The translations under genes were made by a program, and so were the position numbers. Shown here piece after piece: positions 1 to 8,271 of a DNA stretch of 64,000 nucleotides. The notes under the pieces are model-generated. The model searched no databases. It was not told the DNA's origin and saw nothing but the letters and a program-made list of their open reading frames with translations. How positions within the stretch are numbered: position 1 is the stretch's first letter; every line of letters begins with the position of its first letter. Location of the stretch: the NCBI GenBank assembly GCA_904420005.1, contig CAJFTT010000021.1:22538-86537 (forward strand). The letters are read 5' to 3'. This DNA is from Candidatus Tabaqchalia intestinavium (lineage in GTDB: Bacteria; Bacillota; Clostridia; Oscillospirales; CAJFTT01).

Positions 1-954
1 GCGCTGCATTTCCTCCAGGACATACCGGTCGCCCACGCCCGTGACCCGGACGGCGATGCCGTTCTCCTTGGCGAAGGCGTAAAAGCCCATATTGGTCATG
101 GTGGTGACAACGGCTGTATCTCCGCGGAGCCGGCCCTGGCGCTTGAGGCGGCGGGCGAACACCGCGATCATACGGTCGCCGTCAATCTCCCGGCCCGCCC
201 GGTCGACGGCCAGGCAGCGGTCGGCATCCCCGTCGAAGGCGACGCCGATGTCGCAGTGCTGCTCGAGCACCGTGCGTTTGAGATTCTCCAGATGGGTCGA
301 GCCGCAGCCGTCGTTGATATTGATACCGTTGGGCTCGTCGCTGACGATGACGGCGTCCGCGCCCAGACGCTGGAATAACGCGCGCGCCGTCGTGGAAGCG
401 GAACCGTTGGCGCAATCGACCGCGACGCGCACGCCGGCCAGTCCCTCCGGGACGGTCGAGGCGAGAAACTCGACATATTTCTCCCGCGCATCTTCCGCCA
501 CCGTGCAGCGGCCCAGCGCCGCGCCGGATACCGGCGGGCCGGCCGGCGTCTCGCCCAGGATGACGGCCTCGATCTCCTCCTCGATGGCGTCGGCCAGCTT
601 GAAGCCCTGGCCGTTAAATATCTTGATGCCGTTATATTCAAAAGGATTGTGCGACGCGGAGATCATGATGCCCGCGTCGGCGTCCAGCTCCCGCACGAGA
701 TACGCCACGGCCGGCGTCGGCACCACGCCCAGCAGCACCACGTCCGCCCCGGCGGAGGTCACGCCGGCGGCCAGCGCATTCTCCAGCATATCGGAAGAAA
801 TGCGCGTATCCTTGCCGATGAGGATCTTCGGCTTTCTGCCGATGTCTCCGGTGAGCACGCAGGCCGCCGCATACCCCACCTTCACCGCCAGCGCGCAGGT
901 AAGCTCGGTGTTCGCCACGCCGCGCACGCCGTCCGTGCCAAATAATTTCCCCAT
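1..954 (-). CDS. glmM: Phosphoglucosamine mutase, C-terminus truncated by window edge
   Basis: Minus-strand translation MGKLFGTDGVRGVANTELTCALAVKVGYAAA...GIMISASHNPFEYNGIKIFNGQG...DGDADRCLAVD; TDGVRG, ASHNP and DGDADR motifs of GlmM. Confidence 0.95.
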   Translation of the reverse strand, partial: MGKLFGTDGVRGVANTELTCALAVKVGYAAACVLTGDIGRKPKILIGKDTRISSDMLENALAAGVTSAGADVVLLGVVPTPAVAYLVRELDADAGIMISASHNPFEYNGIKIFNGQGFKLADAIEEEIEAVILGETPAGPPVSGAALGRCTVAEDAREKYVEFLASTVPEGLAGVRVAVDCANGSASTTARALFQRLGADAVIVSDEPNGININDGCGSTHLENLKRTVLEQHCDIGVAFDGDADRCLAVDRAGREIDGDRMIAVFARRLKRQGRLRGDTAVVTTMTNMGFYAFAKENGIAVRVTGVGDRYVLEEMQR

Positions 955-1039
955 GGATCATCGTCCACCTTTCACAAAATTCAATCTGGAAAAGCCCCGG
1001 CCGGCGCGCCGATCGCACGGGCGCCAGTCCCCGCCGCGT

Positions 1040-2095
1040 TCATTCAAACAGCGTCGGCTGCTCGGCCGCGCCCTCCGGCGGCGTCATGCCGAGATGGTCA
1101 TACGCCAGCCGCGTCACGCACCGGCCGCGCGGCGTACGCGTGAGATAGCCGATCTGCATCAGGTACGGCTCATAGACGTCCTCAATGGTCACCGCTTCTT
1201 CCCCCACGGCCGCCGCCAGCGTCTCGATACCGACCGGGCCGCCGCCGTAATTGGTGATGATGGTCTTGAGCATGCGGCGGTCGATATTGTCCAGCCCCAT
1301 CGCGTCGATACCCAGCCGATCCAGCGCCGTGAACGCGATGTCGCGCTCGACGACGCCGTCGCCCAGCACCTGCGCAAAATCGCGCACCCGGCGCAGCAGC
1401 CGGTTGGCGATGCGCGGCGTACCGCGGGAACGGGACGCGATGGCCGCCGCGCCGTCCGGCGAAATCTCGATGCCGAGGATGCCCGCGCTGCGCAGGATGA
1501 TGGAAGCCAGTTCCTGCGGCGTATACAGCTCCAGCCGCAGCTGCACGCCGAAGCGGTCGCGCAGCGGGGAGGAAATCTGCCCGGCCCGCGTCGTCGCGCC
1601 GATGAGCGTGAATTTCGGCAGGTTGAGGTGATAAGCCGCGGCCCCCATGCCCTTGCCGGTGATGATGTCGATGGAGAAATCCTCCATCGCAGGATACAGC
1701 ACTTCCTCCACGGTGCGGGCCAGGCGGTGGATCTCGTCGATGAACAGGATATCGTTGGGTTCCAGCTGCGTCAGCAGCGACGCAAGGTCGCCCGGCCGCT
1801 CGATCGCAGGGCCGGAAGTGATGCGGATCTTGACGCCCATCTCGTTGGCGATGACGCCGGCGAGCGTGGTTTTGCCGAGGCCCGGCGGGCCGTAAAGCAG
1901 CACATGGTCCATCGCCTCGCCGCGCTGCCTGGCCGCCTGGATGAAGATCTTCAGATTTTCCTTCGCGCCGCTCTGCCCGATATACTCCTCGATGGTCTGC
2001 GGGCGCAGCGACAGCTCGTTGTCCGCGTCGAGCGGGTTATATTCCGGCGCCACGATCCGGTTCTCGAAATCCGACTCAAATTCCAATCGTTTCAT
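1040..2095 (-). CDS. ruvB: Holliday junction DNA helicase RuvB
   Basis: [39 protein letters not shown]. Confidence 0.98.
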   Translation of the reverse strand: MKRLEFESDFENRIVAPEYNPLDADNELSLRPQTIEEYIGQSGAKENLKIFIQAARQRGEAMDHVLLYGPPGLGKTTLAGVIANEMGVKIRITSGPAIERPGDLASLLTQLEPNDILFIDEIHRLARTVEEVLYPAMEDFSIDIITGKGMGAAAYHLNLPKFTLIGATTRAGQISSPLRDRFGVQLRLELYTPQELASIILRSAGILGIEISPDGAAAIASRSRGTPRIANRLLRRVRDFAQVLGDGVVERDIAFTALDRLGIDAMGLDNIDRRMLKTIITNYGGGPVGIETLAAAVGEEAVTIEDVYEPYLMQIGYLTRTPRGRCVTRLAYDHLGMTPPEGAAEQPTLFE

Positions 2096-2182
2096 CCTCC
2101 TGCCCTCCGCCCCGCCGCCAAGGCGGCGCGGAAACGCTCTTCTTTATTGTATGCCGGCGCGGGACAAACGGCTCCGTCCGGC

Positions 2183-2770
2183 TCATTTGGACAGCAGCTT
2201 GAGCGCCGCGGTGATGATCTGCTCGACGCTCTCGCACCCGGCGCAGCGGCCCGCCGCCGACGCCGCCTCCGTTTTCGTGAAGCCGAGCGCCGTGAGCGCC
2301 TGCACCGCGTCCTCCACCATGGAGACGTCCACCGGCGCCGCCGCGTTGCCCACCGCGGCGACAGGCGAAGCGGCGAGCTTGTCCTTCAATTCCAAAATAA
2401 TGCGCTGCGCCGTCTTGGCCCCCACGCCTGAGACGCGGGTGAGCGCACGGGCGTCCCCCGCCGCGACGGTCATCGCCAGCTGCGCCGGCGTCAGGTCGGA
2501 GAGGATCGCCAGCGCCATCTTCGGCCCGACGCCCGAAACCGCCAGAATCTTCCGGAAGCAATCGAGCTCCTCCTTCTCCGCGAAGCCGAACAAATCCAGC
2601 GCGTCCTCCCGGACATTCAGGTGCGTATACAGCGTCGTCTGCTGTCCTATCTGCCCCATGGTGCGCAGCGTATGCATGGTGGTGAGGCATTTGAACGCCA
2701 CGCCGCCGCAGCTGACGACGGCCATGCCCGGCTCCGAGGCGACATAGGTTCCCGTTAGGCTATAAAACAT
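2183..2770 (-). CDS. ruvA: Holliday junction DNA helicase RuvA
   Basis: Domain layout and gene order ruvC-ruvA-ruvB; FRKILAVSGVGPKMALAIL, RVSGVGAKTAQRIILELKDKL (HhH motifs). Confidence 0.95.
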   Translation of the reverse strand: MFYSLTGTYVASEPGMAVVSCGGVAFKCLTTMHTLRTMGQIGQQTTLYTHLNVREDALDLFGFAEKEELDCFRKILAVSGVGPKMALAILSDLTPAQLAMTVAAGDARALTRVSGVGAKTAQRIILELKDKLAASPVAAVGNAAAPVDVSMVEDAVQALTALGFTKTEAASAAGRCAGCESVEQIITAALKLLSK

Positions 2771-2780
2771 CCTGGCTCCC

Positions 2781-3293
2781 TCATTTTCTCGTAATGGTCT
2801 GAATCACTCTCGCGGACGCGGCGTTGCGCCGCAGGTTCGCGTGGCAGATGGCGATGGCGAGCGCGTCGGCGGCGTCGTCGGGCCGCGGAATTTTCTCCAG
2901 CGCGAGCAGGCGGCGCGTCATTTCCATGACCTGCTTCTTCTCCGCCCGGCCGTACCCGCACACGCCCTGCTTGACCTGCAGGGGCGTATATTCAAACACC
3001 GGCAGCCCTGCCCGCTCGGCCGCGAGCAGCACGACGCCGCGCCCCTGCCCCACGGCGATGGCCGTAGTGGAGTTGGTGTTGAAAAACAGCTCCTCGATCG
3101 CCATTTCATCGATGGGATACCGCGCCATCACCGCGCTGATCTGCTCATAAATCTGATTGAGCCGGGCCGGCATCCGCTCTCCCGCCTGCGTGGTCGCGGC
3201 GCCATATTCCAGCATGGAGAAGCGGTTGCCCTCCACGCGCACGACGCCATACCCCACGATGGCATAGCCCGGGTCGATCCCCAGAAAAATCAT
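2781..3293 (-). CDS. ruvC: Crossover junction endodeoxyribonuclease RuvC (start at MIFLGIDPG)
   Basis: MIFLGIDPGYAIVGYGVV...AIEELFFNTNSTTAIAVGQGRGV...DDAADALAIAICH. Confidence 0.96.
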   Translation of the reverse strand: MIFLGIDPGYAIVGYGVVRVEGNRFSMLEYGAATTQAGERMPARLNQIYEQISAVMARYPIDEMAIEELFFNTNSTTAIAVGQGRGVVLLAAERAGLPVFEYTPLQVKQGVCGYGRAEKKQVMEMTRRLLALEKIPRPDDAADALAIAICHANLRRNAASARVIQTITRK

Positions 3294-3463
3294 CTCTGCT
3301 CTTCTCCCGTTTTGCATTTCCTTGCGACTCGCAAGCTGCCGGCCCCTTTCCGCCCAGGCCGCGCTGCCGCCGCCCGCTGAAATCCCGGCGAATTCGACTC
3401 TTCTTCTCGCCGGCTGCGTGCCCGCCCGTCGCGGCCGGCGCGCCTCTCCGCCGCTTCCAAAGG

Positions 3464-3492
3464 AATGTTCTTATTATTATAGCATGTCCCGC
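3464..3492 (-). promoter_or_regulatory. Predicted sigma-A promoter for ruvCAB
   Basis: Minus strand TTGCGC-17-TATAAT with extended -10 TGCTATAAT, ~180 bp upstream of ruvC. Confidence 0.6.
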
Positions 3493-3660
3493 ACCCCTGC
3501 GCAAGGCCGGGAAGCGAGTTTCCGCCCCGTCGGCGCATCCGCCCGGCAAGGAAAAAACGGGCGCTCCCGCGAACGTGCCTGGCACCGGCTTTCCTTTCAT
3601 CGCGTTGCAAATCCGCCGCAATTTCGACTATGTTCCACGGTGCGCCACCCGCCTTGCAAA

Positions 3661-3694
3661 AAACTCCCGTATGTTCGGAGGAACATACGGGAGT
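3661..3694 (-). terminator. Intrinsic terminator following the M-box-like leader
   Basis: 14-bp perfect stem ACTCCCGTATGTTC/GAACATACGGGAGT, 4-nt loop, then T6 on the minus strand. Confidence 0.9.
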
Positions 3695-3713
3695 GATAAT
3701 GCTTGTGTGCATT

Positions 3714-3855
3714 CGTCTGAGTTTTGGCTCTGCAGGACAACGAAACCACAACATGGCACACCCTGATTTCTATGTCCTTTGTTCAAGCCAGCGCATGGCG
3801 TCTCCGCCATTTCGCGGCAACAGTCCGCATCCCTTGCAGGAGCCTCGCCTACCGG
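3714..3855 (-). ncRNA. Putative M-box (ykoK) Mg2+ riboswitch aptamer
   Basis: Minus strand GGTAGGCGAGGCTCCTGCA...CTGTTGCCGCGAAATGGCGGAGACGCCA...GTTGTCCTGCAGAGCCAAAACTCA resembles ykoK/M-box conserved blocks (GTGAGGCTCCT, CTGCTGCCC..GAAA.GTC..AGACGCCA, GTCCT..GCTAAAGCTC); CUC(C)UGCA/UGCAGAG stem; own TTGACA at 3885-3890 and terminator at 3661-3694. Confidence 0.7.
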
Positions 3856-3955
3856 ACGGCACGATCACTTGCATTTTTTGCACTTGTCAAGTCTTTGCCC
3901 CGCGCACAGGCAGGCCAAGCAGAAACATTGCTTCGCGTTTCATGCCCCGCGCAGC

Positions 3956-4804
3956 TTATTTCTTATTCTTCTTGACAATAACCACGATCACAACAACCAC
4001 AACGGCCGCCACGATCACGCCGATCACGATGGGCAAAACGATGTTGCCCCCGTCGCTGTCCGCCGCCTGGGAAGAGGTTGCTGCCGTCGCGCGGCTGGAA
4101 GTCGTCGTCGTTCTCGACGAGGTCGCGCTGGTGGAAGAGGTCTCTTCCTCGCTCGCCGCCTCGGAGGAGGTCTCCGGCTCGGAAGCCGTCGAGCTCACCG
4201 GACCCTCGAAATCCGGGTTGGCTTCGCCCGTCGTGTCATACACCGCAAACTCACGGATCGTCTGATTGGCCTTCAGATCGATGCAGGGCTTGAGGAGCAG
4301 GACGCGAACATACTGCGCCGTCACCGGCTCAGAGAAGGTGATGGTATCGACCGTGTTGTCAGCCACCTTCTGCCATTCCGCTGTGAACTCGGCGAACTGA
4401 TAATTCGCGTTCTCCGCGTCGGTCCACGTTTCTCCGTCGTCGGAAACCTGAATCTTGTAACCAGATTCGTCGCCGGCCGGGCGGTCCACGCTGAAGGTAA
4501 TCTCAATCTGGTCAAACGTCACTTCCATACCGAAATCGACGCCAAGATAGACTTCATTCTGGAAAGTTTTATCGCTATCGTTGAGCGTAACCGTATCCTG
4601 CGCCGCGGTCCACATGGTGGACGTGCTGCCATCGAGCGCATTCGACGCCGCTCTCGAGGAACCGTCGTCCCCCTGCGGCAGGTCGCCGGAGCTGATCCCG
4701 GTCATGCCGAGCGCAAGGTTCGTGTCCGCATCCGCAGCAAACGCAGTCGTCCCCATCGCCAGGACAAGCGACAGAGAGCACAACATTGCCAGTGCTTTTT
4801 TCAT
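3956..4804 (-). CDS. Secreted, C-terminally anchored F5/8 type C (discoidin-like) domain protein
   Basis: Signal peptide MKKALAMLCSLSLVLAMGTTAFAA; YKIQVSDDGETWTDAEN...AQYVRVLLLKP; S/T-rich linker, C-terminal TM plus KKNKK. Confidence 0.75.
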   Translation of the reverse strand: MKKALAMLCSLSLVLAMGTTAFAADADTNLALGMTGISSGDLPQGDDGSSRAASNALDGSTSTMWTAAQDTVTLNDSDKTFQNEVYLGVDFGMEVTFDQIEITFSVDRPAGDESGYKIQVSDDGETWTDAENANYQFAEFTAEWQKVADNTVDTITFSEPVTAQYVRVLLLKPCIDLKANQTIREFAVYDTTGEANPDFEGPVSSTASEPETSSEAASEEETSSTSATSSRTTTTSSRATAATSSQAADSDGGNIVLPIVIGVIVAAVVVVVIVVIVKKNKK

Positions 4805-5458
4805 TTTAACTTCCTCCCACTTGTTTTATACAAATTTGACTACAGTATAGCAGCAGCACCTGCGTTTGTCAATCGTTTTCTCCAAAATTCGCGATAGGCA
4901 TCTGCTTCTTCGCAAAATGCATTTCATAAATAATTTCCATTCTCTTATTCTTCTCTTGTTCAAAGCTGAAAAAATTTACCATTCATATGGAAAAAGCCTT
5001 CAACCGCAGTGCCTGGGCAAAAACGCCCGATCGCAAAGCACAGCCGCATGCCCTCGAGCATGGCGCTTTTCTGCACAATTTCTTCCTTTTCACCGCACAG
5101 GTTCAATCTGTACGTCGCCCGCGCCCGCGCCAGAAGCTCGCAAAGCAAAAGGTCCCGGTTCCTTTTTGTCCCCCCCAAATGAAAGCGTTTTCCGACCGTT
5201 TTGAATAAAAAGGTCGCGCGATGGCTATCCGCTTTCGGGCAGTAGAACAGAGGCGCAAGCGCAACGAATTTGAGTTTATCAGGGCATTAAAAATAAACAT
5301 TAGACACATCGGGAGTTTTTACATCTGAATTTATCGCTAAAATTTCTACCTTCGGTGAACAAGGGGCAATGCGCCCAGCGGCGGCTGGAACGGACGCGGA
5401 CGCGCATTCGGCAGGCGTCCCGTTTTATTAAAACCGGAATGGCGCACTCTGGCGCGCC

Positions 5459-5585
5459 CGCCGTCCTGCTGCGGTCTTGTTCGCGCCCCTTCCACCGCTG
5501 GGGCCATAGGGTTTTTCGGGTGGAAAACGGGCATAGATCCCGCCGACGCGGCGGCCGGGCGCTCGCCCGCGAGCGAGGAAAACAC
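5459..5585 (+). repeat. Dispersed intergenic repeat copy A (inverted partner at 63441-63572)
   Basis: CGTCCTGCTGCGGTCTTGT...CCGCTGGGGCCATAGGGTTTTTCGGGTGGAAAACGGGC...GGCGGCCGGGCGC...GAGGAAAACAC recurs as the reverse complement at 63441-63572. Confidence 0.75.
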
Positions 5586-5651
5586 GCAGCCATGCTCGCG
5601 CATTTTCCGTTTCAAGCGGTGCACTCGCCCACGGGCGAGGAAAACACAGCC
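5562..5651 (+). repeat. Two-copy phased repeat (62-bp phase)
   Basis: CTCGCCCGCGAGCGAGGAAAACACGCAGCC (5562) and CTCGCCCACGGGCGAGGAAAACACAGCC (5624). Confidence 0.7.
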
Positions 5652-5735
5652 GACTGTCTGTTTGGCATCACAAAAACCGCGTTCTCTTTTGTCCGCCAAG
5701 GGTACAGAACCACATGATAATCGCGTGGTTTTCGA

Positions 5736-5776
5736 TATACAAAGAGAGGAGCAATGAAAGTTCATCGCTCCTCTTT
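5736..5776 (-). terminator. Terminator hairpin of the microprotein transcript
   Basis: GAGGAGCGATGAACTTTCATTGCTCCTC hairpin; T-rich on both strands. Confidence 0.75.
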
Positions 5777-5820
5777 TACTCTTATTCACTTGTCTGGAGG
5801 GGATTTCCGCCCTCCGCATG

Positions 5821-5880
5821 TTACTTCTTTGGACCGTCCTCCGACGCTTTGAGTTCCAAACGTCTCATCAAACGTCCCAT
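5821..5880 (-). CDS. Candidate 19-aa microprotein MGRLMRRLELKASEDGPKK
   Basis: ATG...TAA, AGGAGG at 5889-5894 (8-nt spacing), inside a transcription unit with strong promoter (6158-6186) and terminator (5736-5776). Confidence 0.5.
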   Translation of the reverse strand: MGRLMRRLELKASEDGPKK

Positions 5881-5884
5881 GAGC

Positions 5885-6150
5885 AGAGCCTCCTATATTT
5901 CCTCAATATAGAAATCCCTCTTAAAATCAGGCGGGGAATCCACCCTTCGAGGAAAGCATCCCGCTCACACCGCGCCGACTGGTTATTTCCCTGAAAATCA
6001 AACCAACCGTTTCAAACTTGGATCCTTTGGTCAGGCCACCGGTGTGAGCCCGCAAACGCTCTCCATTTCAGAACAGTACACTGGACTCACCCCTTTCTGA
6101 AATTCAATCCTCTGGAAGGCTGCCACTCTGCAGCACCCTTTCCTTGATTG
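5885..6150 (-). ncRNA. Structured 5' leader RNA of unknown class upstream of the microprotein ORF
   Basis: Long-range 10-bp helix 5973-5982/6040-6049 (GCTCACACCG/CGGTGTGAGC), 9-bp hairpin 6065-6073/6095-6103, hairpin 6119-6134, 7-bp hairpin 5893-5899/5905-5911 abutting the SD. Confidence 0.5.
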
Positions 6151-6157
6151 CATCTAC

Positions 6158-6186
6158 AGTTTAGCATGCTTTTTCGTGTTTGTCAA
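6158..6186 (-). promoter_or_regulatory. Predicted sigma-A promoter of the microprotein unit
   Basis: TTGACA-17 bp-TAAACT with TGC extension (minus strand). Confidence 0.75.
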
Positions 6187-6283
6187 TAGTTTTCACTATA
6201 ATTTATGCAAAAAATTTGAAAAATGTTCCAATCGCTGCCAAGCTGCAAACGAAATTCCTCCCTCCGCCCTGGCAGGCGATCTA

Positions 6284-8125
6284 TCACGCCGCCTGGGAAG
6301 CCGCCGCGCCCGACGCCTGCTGCACATAATTCTCGACCTGCTGCCGCAGGATGGCGAAGCTCGTCGGGCCCGTGCGCAAAACCGCCTCATGGAATGCCGT
6401 GAGGTCAAACGCATCGCCCAGCGCGAGCTCCGTCTCGGTCCGCAGATCCTGAAGATAAAGCCCGTTGAGGAAATAGGTCAGATAATTCCCCGGCGTTTCC
6501 AGATTCAGCGCATATTGCGCGTCAATCGTTTCATCATCCAGGGACGGATTCAAATTCTCCCGCAGGAACCGCGCGAATTCGTCGCGCGTCCAGCCGTCAT
6601 AATGCAGCCCGATATCGGCCAGGCAGAGGCAGCACCCCGTGATCGCGGTATTAAGCGCCATAAGCTGCGCGGGCGCCTGATCCTCCACATCCGCATAGCG
6701 CCAGCTGTTGAATTCCACATATTCCGCCCAGCCCTCCGTATAGCCCTGCACGTCCAGCAGATACCGCACCGTGGGCAGCTCCAGCGAGCTGAAGTAGGCG
6801 TTTTGATACATATGCCCCGGATACCCCTCATGCGCGATCGTGGGGAACAGGCTCTGCGAATATTCGCCGTTGATATAGATCACTTCCGGCTCGCTTGGCT
6901 GTTTGTCGATCTTGGCGCTGAGATACGCGGCCGGGGAAAAATTATCCTTCATCGAGTCCGGCACCTGCTGCACCTTATACGTCAGTTCCCCGACCTGCGG
7001 GAAATCCTCCTGCATCCTCTCGCGCAGGTAGTCGAGCGTCTCTTCCACCGACTGGAAGCTGGAATAGCGCACATCCTCGCTGGTCTCGATCTCCATCAGT
7101 TGCGGATTTTCCAGCATCAGCTCCACCATCTGCCGCATATATTCCTCCATCTTGCCTTCGAGATAGGCGCGGATCTCCTCCACGCTGTCATCGATGCCCG
7201 TCTGCTGCCGCAGCAGCGCCTCGTAATATTCCTGGCCGCCCGGCAGCGCCGCGAGGCCGCCTTCCTCCGTTTTGACCTCGATCTTCCCCAGCGCCTCTGC
7301 CAGCGCGCGGTAGGCCGGGACGAGCGAATGGAGCACCAGCTCTTCGTTGCGCTCCTTCATGGACGTTTTTTCTTCCTGTGTGAGGAATTCCGCCGCGTCG
7401 AGCTTGTCGTTCATCGAGTCGATGAGGAACTGATTGTCGCGGGAGGAAAAATTCTCGCACTGCTCGATGACCGCGTCCATGATCCGCTCGCACATGCCCA
7501 CGCCCTGCGCCTGCCGCCGCTCTTCGTTGGCTGCGTAGGACAAAAATGTTTCCTCCGCGGTGCTGAGGATATGGAAATAGGACTCCACATCGGTCTTGTT
7601 CTTGATCGTGAATTCATTGAGCAGAAGCGGCAGCTGCGCCTGGAACCCCAGGAAGCTGCCCAGCGGGTTGTTGGCCAGATCATAATACGGCAGGATCGCC
7701 TGATCCCGCAGCAGCGAGTCCTTCAGAATGTCTTAGGTCAGCTGCTGCGCCTCGGTCAGCGCCTCGCGGTCGAATTCCTCCAGCTCGTCGAGCAGCGCCT
7801 GTGTGAACTGCGCTGCCTCCTCGGCATCCGTTTCGGAAATCGTGGGCAGCGTGAGCACCGTGCGTTCGATCCCGAACTGCGTCTCGTCATAAAACAGGAA
7901 ATTGACATCGAGCGAATCCGCCGGGATCAGCCGCGCAGGCAGCGCCAGCAGAAATTCGTCAAACGCCTGGCTCCCCTTTTTCTCCGCCTGGCCGGCAGAG
8001 GAGACGTTCTCCCCGCTCTGCGTCCCCTGCGGCTGCCCCGTGCAGCCCGCCGACAGCGCCAGGACGGCCGCCAGCAGCAGCGCCAAAAGCCGTTGCTTCC
8101 ATTTCTTTCCCCTATGCATTCCCAT
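6284..8125 (-). pseudogene. DUF885-family lipoprotein interrupted by in-frame TAA at 7733-7735
   Basis: N-terminal part MGMHRGKKWKQRLLALLLAAVLALSAGC (lipobox)...EAQQLT, stop, then same frame DILKDSLLRDQAILPYYDLANNPLGSF...AHEGYPGHMYQ; both ORFs share one frame with no other stop. Confidence 0.75.
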
Positions 8126-8271
8126 ACCTCCCTTATATCGTGGCGAGGCGCTCTGTCCTCGCCCGGTTCGCGAAATTCCCGCCCTCCGCCGGAGGGGGCG
8201 CACGCCGGCAGCTCGTCGCTGCAGGCGCCGCCTCCGTTTCATTGCATTATCTTATTGCATTCCGGTCCGGT

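Noticed and set aside
92-2431. 779-aa plus-strand ORF
   Set aside because: Antisense to glmM/ruvB with R/A/P-rich translation; shadow ORF from GC3 bias
3290-3754. 154-aa minus ORF between M-box and ruvC as a possible riboswitch-controlled gene
   Set aside because: Starts inside the aptamer, crosses the terminator, R/G/A-rich, no RBS
3661-3890. 6S RNA as identity for the leader RNA
   Set aside because: The conserved blocks fit M-box better and the single terminator-linked architecture is riboswitch-like; not fully excluded without a covariance search
5885-6150. RNase P RNA, tmRNA, cobalamin riboswitch or T-box identity for the structured leader
   Set aside because: Lacks GAGGAAAGTC, tag/TpsiC, B12-box and TGGTACCGCG signatures respectively
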